Assembly (NCBI GenBank): GCA_016788945.1
Contig: JAEUSA010000364.1
Span: forward strand, 1-10,194
From: Leptospiraceae bacterium
Lineage (GTDB): Bacteria > Spirochaetota > Leptospiria > Turneriellales > Turneriellaceae
Length of the DNA stretch: 10,194 nt
Direction: 5' to 3'
The notes beneath the pieces are model-generated. The model was given only the letters and a program-made list of their open reading frames with translations, was not told where the DNA came from and did not search any database. Positions 5,972 through 10,194 of the stretch are shown piece after piece (within the stretch, counting starts at the first letter, position 1; the number at the start of each line of letters is the position of its first letter). Position numbers and translations under genes: made by a program.

Positions 5972-8900
5972 ATGGAGATTTGGTCGCAGTTGTACTTCAA
6001 CTTCTTTTTCGTAGGATCATTCATTGTCTTCAGCGTCTGTGCCGCATTTGCCGTCTTTCTGCTGAGGCTCAAGAATAAATCTTCCGCAACGCGGCATTTT
6101 GGCATCGCCCTCGCCTTTCTCGCAGTATTTAATGCGGCATATCTGATTCCCTATTCGATTTACCACCCATTGGCCGCATACCACCGCTGGATTACCGTCG
6201 GTACGATTTTACCCGCGCTGCTGCATTTCTCGCAATTTCTGCTGCGTTTTCCCGACTGCGACCATCCGCGCTTCACGCGTTTCATGTTGTGGGCACAATG
6301 GCTCATACACATTGGCATCTGTTCAGCGTTCATATTCATCTCTTCACAGACGGGTACCTTTTTCAACGTACAGGGGCACTATTTCGATCTCGACGCCGAT
6401 GCCATCAGCACGATTCAATCGGGTTTCATTCTTGCGTACATCATGTTTTCCGTGTTTATCGGCATATGGCGCTGTGTCATTCGCCGCGGCGTGCAACGCT
6501 GGGCATTGCTCGCGCAGGCGCTGATTCTATTTTTTGTCATGATGATTCCGGCCGTATTGAATTCGCTCTCGCGTGACGGCCGCGTCAGCCGTGAACTCTT
6601 TCAGAACGCGTACGCGATTTTTCTGGTTATCGGTCTGTTTATTATGGTCGTAGTTTTTCTCAACACGACACCCGACCGTACGTCATTCATGTCGAAAATT
6701 ATCGGCATCAGCCTCGCCACCTTTTTGCTGATTATGCAGGTGTTGTCTTACCGCACTTTGTCACGCCGTGACGCCGATTTTGACACGCTGAAAAAAGAAG
6801 AAGCCGGACGTGTGCTATTAGGCGGCAAGGCTCCCGCAGACCTTGTATGGCTGCGTTCGGTGAACCTCAAGACGGGGCAGTTGAAAACGCATAACGGCGC
6901 CGCACCGTTAGCGACGGATGCCAACCTACTTTTTTTCACGGCCTGGCGCGAAGGTGTTGGCGCTCCCGAGATTTCAAAGCATCTCACGGGCGCAGGTACC
7001 AAGATCTGGTTCACGTATCTCAACCAATGGGTTGCGGCAAAACAATCGCAAGGTGATCGTTTCGCCCTGCTTGAAGAAAAATTCTCCGTACTCAAGCACC
7101 GCCTGAGTCGCCTGACCCCGCAGAATTTTCGCCAGCGCGCCGATGCGCTACTCGCGAAGCAAGAAGGCGCAGAGCAAGATGCAGCTGATTTTATCAGGCA
7201 AGAAATGCGTTCAAGCCGTCTTGAGGCAAAAGAGCTCAGGCAAAATGTCACCGAAAAGTTTGTTTTGCCATTGAAATCTGGCTCACGCGCTTACCCAGAA
7301 AAAAATGGCCAGCAATTTGTTTCGTTTCGCTGGTACGATGCTGCCTCAGGCAGCGTGCTCGAGGCGGGTTACTCGTACCTGCAATACCGCGCTTATATAC
7401 GCGATGCGGCACTCGATTTCTTTTTGCTGACCTTAGGCGGATTATTCCTGTTACTGACAGTGTTTCCGGTGTTCTTTTATCTCGCTCTCGTCGACCCGCT
7501 CAAGGCATTGCTGACGGGCGTTTCCCGCGTCAACGAAGGCAATCTTGAATCCGAAGTAAAAGTCGTGGTCGAAGACGAAATCGGCACGCTGGCGCGCTCG
7601 TTCAACAACATGATGGTTTCGATTCGCGAGGCGCGACAAAAGCTGCAAGAATACGCAGTCGAACTCGAAGCCAAAGTGCGCGAACGCACGCAGAGTCTGG
7701 AGCAGACATTAGGCCAAGTACAGGAGCTCAAAAAACAACAAGACGGAGATTATTTTCTCACCTCGTTGATGCTGAATCCACTTGGTTCGAACAACGCTGC
7801 GTCAGAGCTCTACCAGATCGAATTTCTCGTCAAACAGAAGAAGCAGTTTGACTTCAAGCACTGGCATGCGGAAATCGGTGGTGATATCTGCGTCGCCGAC
7901 CATATTCGCCTGCGCGACGAAGACTATATCGTTGTTCTCAATGCCGATGCAATGGGTAAATCAATGCAGGGTGCTGGCGGCGCCGTCGTTCTTGGTTCGG
8001 CATTTCATGCATTGCTCGACCGCTGCCGCCTATCGCGTACCGAAAGCCACCGCTATCCCGAAACCTGGATACGCGATGCGTTCGTTGAACTGCACAAAAT
8101 ATTCGCCGTGTTCGACGGTTCGATGCTGGTTTCGGTTTTTCTCGGGCTGATTCACGAAAAAAGCGGTGCAATGTTCTATACCAACGCCGAACACCCATGG
8201 CCGGTGCTGCTGCGCAACGGCCATGCGGAGTTCTTGAAGACCACGATCTTTTTCCGCAAACTTGGTATTATTCCGGGCACCGGAAAATACCCGTGGAAAG
8301 AGCTGCGCGACGATTCGCTGTTTCTCGTCGATACTTTTCAGCTCAAACCGGCAGACGTACTGCTGATCGGCTCCGACGGTCGTGACGATTTGCTGATCGG
8401 TTCTGCCGCCGACAAAGGTCGCATCATCAACGAAGATGAGAATATCTTTCGGGCAATGACCGAAAAAACCGGCGGTAATCTGCGTGAGCTGTTCAGCGAA
8501 CTAGGTAAAGCGGGTGAATTTACCGACGACCTGTCGCTGATCAGGGTTGCCGCCAATTTTACCCCCGAACAGGCTGCGGCAACCGATGCCAGCACACTCG
8601 CCGAGCTCAGCAGCGCATACCGGCGTAAAGACTTTGCACGTGCGCTGCAACTTGCCGACAACGTCGTTCATAGCGGTGAGCGTTCAGCCGCGCGCGCGCG
8701 TATCCTGTTCCGTCAGGGCAATATGGCAGCCGCGCTCAGCGAAGCCGCACATGCATTGGCCGTGAACCCACTCAAGACCGACCTGATTTATCTGCAGGTG
8801 CGCGCGTACAAGAAGCTGCGCAATTACGAAGAAGCCCATGCCTGCGCCGAACGTTACCGATTACGCCGACCGACGCATACCGGCAACCTGCTGCAATTAT

Positions 8901-9028
8901 CGCACCTTTCCGCACTGCTGAAACTCGACCGCGACGCGCGCACCTACGCCGAAGAGGCACTGCGTCTTGATTCTTCACTGCAGGCCGCCGAGCGCATTCT
9001 CGAATTCATTGCGACAGGCCATAAATAA
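5972..9028 (+). CDS. SpoIIE-type PPM serine/threonine phosphatase with multi-TM sensor, HAMP and C-terminal TPR
   Basis: 1018 aa, an inner-membrane signalling phosphatase that would dephosphorylate a Ser/Thr-phosphorylated partner (commonly an anti-anti-sigma/STAS protein). Domains in order: about seven TM segments in residues 1-235, an eighth at ~243-262, an extracytoplasmic sensor region ~263-478, another TM ~480-506, a HAMP domain (~507-555, PLKALLTGVSRVNEGN to EIGTLARSFNNMM), a coiled coil 551-590, a linker starting DGDYFLTS (591), the PPM/SpoIIE domain ~600-862, and TPR-like helical repeats ~873-1018. Metal-site aspartates are present: D638 (GGD), D659 (NADAMGKS), D802 (GSDGRDD), D852 and D853 (TDDLSL). 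DAMGKSMQGAGG replaces the common GDVSGHG form; I recall similar variants in Leptospira proteins. The ATG at 5972 has no strong Shine-Dalgarno. No STAS or anti-sigma partner lies nearby. Confidence 0.93.
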   Translation: MEIWSQLYFNFFFVGSFIVFSVCAAFAVFLLRLKNKSSATRHFGIALAFLAVFNAAYLIPYSIYHPLAAYHRWITVGTILPALLHFSQFLLRFPDCDHPRFTRFMLWAQWLIHIGICSAFIFISSQTGTFFNVQGHYFDLDADAISTIQSGFILAYIMFSVFIGIWRCVIRRGVQRWALLAQALILFFVMMIPAVLNSLSRDGRVSRELFQNAYAIFLVIGLFIMVVVFLNTTPDRTSFMSKIIGISLATFLLIMQVLSYRTLSRRDADFDTLKKEEAGRVLLGGKAPADLVWLRSVNLKTGQLKTHNGAAPLATDANLLFFTAWREGVGAPEISKHLTGAGTKIWFTYLNQWVAAKQSQGDRFALLEEKFSVLKHRLSRLTPQNFRQRADALLAKQEGAEQDAADFIRQEMRSSRLEAKELRQNVTEKFVLPLKSGSRAYPEKNGQQFVSFRWYDAASGSVLEAGYSYLQYRAYIRDAALDFFLLTLGGLFLLLTVFPVFFYLALVDPLKALLTGVSRVNEGNLESEVKVVVEDEIGTLARSFNNMMVSIREARQKLQEYAVELEAKVRERTQSLEQTLGQVQELKKQQDGDYFLTSLMLNPLGSNNAASELYQIEFLVKQKKQFDFKHWHAEIGGDICVADHIRLRDEDYIVVLNADAMGKSMQGAGGAVVLGSAFHALLDRCRLSRTESHRYPETWIRDAFVELHKIFAVFDGSMLVSVFLGLIHEKSGAMFYTNAEHPWPVLLRNGHAEFLKTTIFFRKLGIIPGTGKYPWKELRDDSLFLVDTFQLKPADVLLIGSDGRDDLLIGSAADKGRIINEDENIFRAMTEKTGGNLRELFSELGKAGEFTDDLSLIRVAANFTPEQAAATDASTLAELSSAYRRKDFARALQLADNVVHSGERSAARARILFRQGNMAAALSEAAHALAVNPLKTDLIYLQVRAYKKLRNYEEAHACAERYRLRRPTHTGNLLQLSHLSALLKLDRDARTYAEEALRLDSSLQAAERILEFIATGHK

Positions 9029-9184
9029 ATGAGGGAATCGCCAAAAAGGCTTAGCAAAAGTATATTTCAGTGGCTGCGCCGCCACGTCACGCTTACGCGC
9101 CTTTGTTTTTCTGCGCCTGTTCAGTACGCCACGGCTGATAGCCGATAACTAGGTCAAGCAGCCGCACAGTAGAAATCCCCCCTT
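9029..9184 (+). other. Intergenic leader of the PilZ gene with small stem-loops
   Basis: 156 bp with no convincing gene. GTGGC (9070-9074) and GCCAC (9081-9085) form a 5-bp hairpin followed some 20 bases later by a T-rich stretch, a poor terminator for the phosphatase gene. Nearer the PilZ start, CGGCT/AGCCG (9132-9136 with 9140-9144) makes a tight hairpin, and the same 5' arm can instead pair as CGGCTG/CAGCCG (9132-9137 with 9159-9164). The alternative pairing may be chance. No recognised riboswitch is seen. Confidence 0.35.
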
Positions 9185-9541
9185 ATGAGCAATTCGACAA
9201 ACCGGACACAATCAGAGCAGAAACGGCAACAGGGTCGCCTTAAGGTGACAATCGACGGCCATTACCGTTTTGAAGGTGATGAAGATTGGCTGCAATGCAC
9301 AATCTTCGATATCAGCGCAAACGGCATCGCGCTGGGCGGCAAAAAATCTTTCTATAGCGGTGACAAGATCGAAGTGCGATTCGGCATCGAAAAAAAGACC
9401 GTGGTCATGCACGTCGAAATTACAAACCTGATCGGCCGTAAAGCCGGGGGAAAAATCGTCAAAATCGACAACGCGGAAAAAGACATCATTCAAGAAGTTC
9501 TGAACCGGCAGCTACTCGCGGGCAAAAATCGACTCGATTAA
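9185..9541 (+). CDS. Single-domain PilZ protein, predicted c-di-GMP receptor
   Basis: 118 aa, cytoplasmic. PilZ domains bind cyclic di-GMP and pass the signal to motility, exopolysaccharide or envelope targets. The two binding motifs are intact: RxxxR as RQQGR (residues 14-18) and D/NxSxxG as DISANG (residues 42-47), followed by a small beta-barrel pattern (KIEVRFGI, VVMHVEITNLIG, GGKIVKID) and a C-terminal helix. With nothing else in the protein it is probably an adaptor-type receptor whose partner is unknown. The ATG at 9185 is preceded by a run of C, with no Shine-Dalgarno, but the motifs begin soon after, so a later start is unlikely. Its stop codon shares the TTAA at 9538-9541 with the stop of the convergent sigma-factor gene. 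The nearest upstream gene is the phosphatase, 156 bp away. Confidence 0.9.
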   Translation: MSNSTNRTQSEQKRQQGRLKVTIDGHYRFEGDEDWLQCTIFDISANGIALGGKKSFYSGDKIEVRFGIEKKTVVMHVEITNLIGRKAGGKIVKIDNAEKDIIQEVLNRQLLAGKNRLD

Positions 9542-10065
9542 CTGCCGCAGCTGCAATTCAGGCAACCGTGTTTTGCACACAGATTGCATGTGTTCTCAAT
9601 AGCCTGCCTGAGTTTTTCGCGAGCCCGGTGCAGTTTCACATTGAGGTTGGTTACGGTTACACCTAATTCATCCGCTACGGCTTCGCGCGGTTTTTCTTCG
9701 AGATCAATCGCCTGAATGACCTCACCGTAATCTGATGGCAATGTGGCAATGAGAGGTTTAAAACAGCCGCAAATCGTCTCTTTCTCGTCAGGCTCGGCGG
9801 CGGCAAGGTCGGGCAATTCGGCAGAGGCGACTTCGCGCGCCTGCCTGCGCGTCAGATCAACAATGGTATTGCGCAAAATCGTATACAACCACGGCAACAG
9901 TTTACCATCATCTTTGAGCGCCGGCGAAGCTTTGACTGCTTTGGTGACGGCTTCCTGAACCGCATCGGCGGCGAGGTCTTTATCGGCGAGGCGCGATTGC
10001 GCGTAAGCGGTCAGCCGATCGATATACGAAACAATGAGGTCGGCTTGTGATTTCGATTCTTGCAT
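9538..10065 (-). CDS. ECF RNA polymerase sigma factor with CxC linker and cysteine-rich tail (CorE-like)
   Basis: 175 aa from the ATG at 10065; a TTG at 10104 would add 13 residues but would overlap the upstream gene. Sigma region 2 spans ~8-75 (DKDLAADAVQEAVTKAV, then LPWLYTILRNTIVDLTRR). Region 4 spans ~99-157 (LPSDYGEVIQAIDLEEKPREA, then the helix-turn-helix DELGVTVTNLNVKLHRAREKLR). Two cysteine features stand out: CGC (C99, C101) in the linker just before region 4, and a C-terminal tail with C160, C163, H166, C168, C171 and C173. In Myxococcus CorE-type (ECF44) sigma factors a linker CxC and a C-terminal cysteine-rich domain bind metal and set activity without an anti-sigma, so metal or redox sensing is inferred here. 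Its start lies 19 bp after a membrane-protein gene, suggesting an operon. Confidence 0.87.
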   Translation of the reverse strand: MQESKSQADLIVSYIDRLTAYAQSRLADKDLAADAVQEAVTKAVKASPALKDDGKLLPWLYTILRNTIVDLTRRQAREVASAELPDLAAAEPDEKETICGCFKPLIATLPSDYGEVIQAIDLEEKPREAVADELGVTVTNLNVKLHRAREKLRQAIENTCNLCAKHGCLNCSCGS

Positions 10066-10084
10066 AGACCAGACTACCGCATCG

Positions 10085-10194
10085 CTACCAGAGAGAAATC
10101 CCAAAGCGTTTTACGACCAGGGCAAAAATGGCGAAACAGACAGCTGTACCGACAACAAACGATGCCATCGCCACCGCAAAACCATAACTGCGCA
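10085..10194 (-). CDS. C-terminal tail of a membrane protein (N-terminus beyond the right edge)
   Basis: On the minus strand an open frame enters from the right edge and ends at the TAG at 10085-10087. The 35 visible residues read as one hydrophobic helix (FAVAMASFVVGTAVCFAIFALVV) followed by KRFGISLW, the look of a last transmembrane segment with a basic cytoplasmic end. It stops 19 bp before the sigma-factor ATG, so the two are probably co-transcribed. It is too short to name a family; an anti-sigma or a transporter cannot be told apart. Confidence 0.6.
   Translation of the reverse strand, partial: RSYGFAVAMASFVVGTAVCFAIFALVVKRFGISLW

Noticed and set aside
5917..6105. Minus-strand 62-aa open frame overlapping the phosphatase start
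   Set aside because: It is a shadow of the phosphatase coding frame and the divergent promoter region, with no ribosome site or recognisable features.
9029..9148. 39-codon open frame starting right after the phosphatase stop
   Set aside because: It has no ribosome site, a basic composition with no recognisable motif, and spans the region's hairpins; it is most likely a chance frame.
10066..10104. TTG start of the sigma-factor gene at 10104
   Set aside because: It has no ribosome site and overlaps the C-terminal coding end of the upstream membrane-protein gene; the ATG at 10065 gives a normal ECF N-terminus.

Overview
The window looks like chromosomal DNA of a Gram-negative, spirochaete-type bacterium. 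The best guess is a moderately GC-rich member of the Leptospirales such as Turneriella or Leptonema. The hints are the large SpoIIE-type phosphatase with a multi-TM sensor, HAMP and TPR and a variant metal-site motif of the kind I associate with Leptospira proteins, a six-TM class III adenylate cyclase, a short lipoprotein with a loose lipobox, and mostly single genes facing alternate ways. The taxon is an inference from style; no rRNA or species marker is present.

Layout: 1-680 (-) is most of a LolD/MacB-type ABC ATPase whose C-terminal end runs off the left edge. It diverges from a membrane adenylate cyclase (787-2061, +), and a perfect 8-bp inverted repeat, a likely operator, lies between them. 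A small lipoprotein (2104-2481, -) diverges from metF, methylenetetrahydrofolate reductase (2566-3492, +). metF converges on an exported TPR protein (3502-4515, -). Next is tRNA-Asn(GTT) (4566-4638, -). Immediately upstream of the tRNA lies a broken second copy of its 5' half, split by a 43-nt nested-palindrome element. An unrecognised membrane protein (4808-5896, -) diverges from the 1018-aa SpoIIE-type phosphatase (5972-9028, +). A single-domain PilZ protein (9185-9541, +) converges, with overlapping stops, on an ECF sigma factor with a cysteine-rich tail (9538-10065, -). Just upstream of that sigma gene, on the same strand, is the C-terminal tail of a membrane protein cut by the right edge (10085-10194, -).

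How the genes fit together: this is mainly housekeeping plus signalling. Three signalling routes sit close together: cAMP synthesis, PPM-phosphatase (partner-switching) signalling, and c-di-GMP reception. They are separate transcription units, and nothing in the sequence shows that they act as one pathway. No CRISPR array, transposase, phage gene or defence system is visible. The most unusual pieces are the disrupted tRNA-Asn duplicate with its structured insert, and the CorE-like cysteine signature of the sigma factor.
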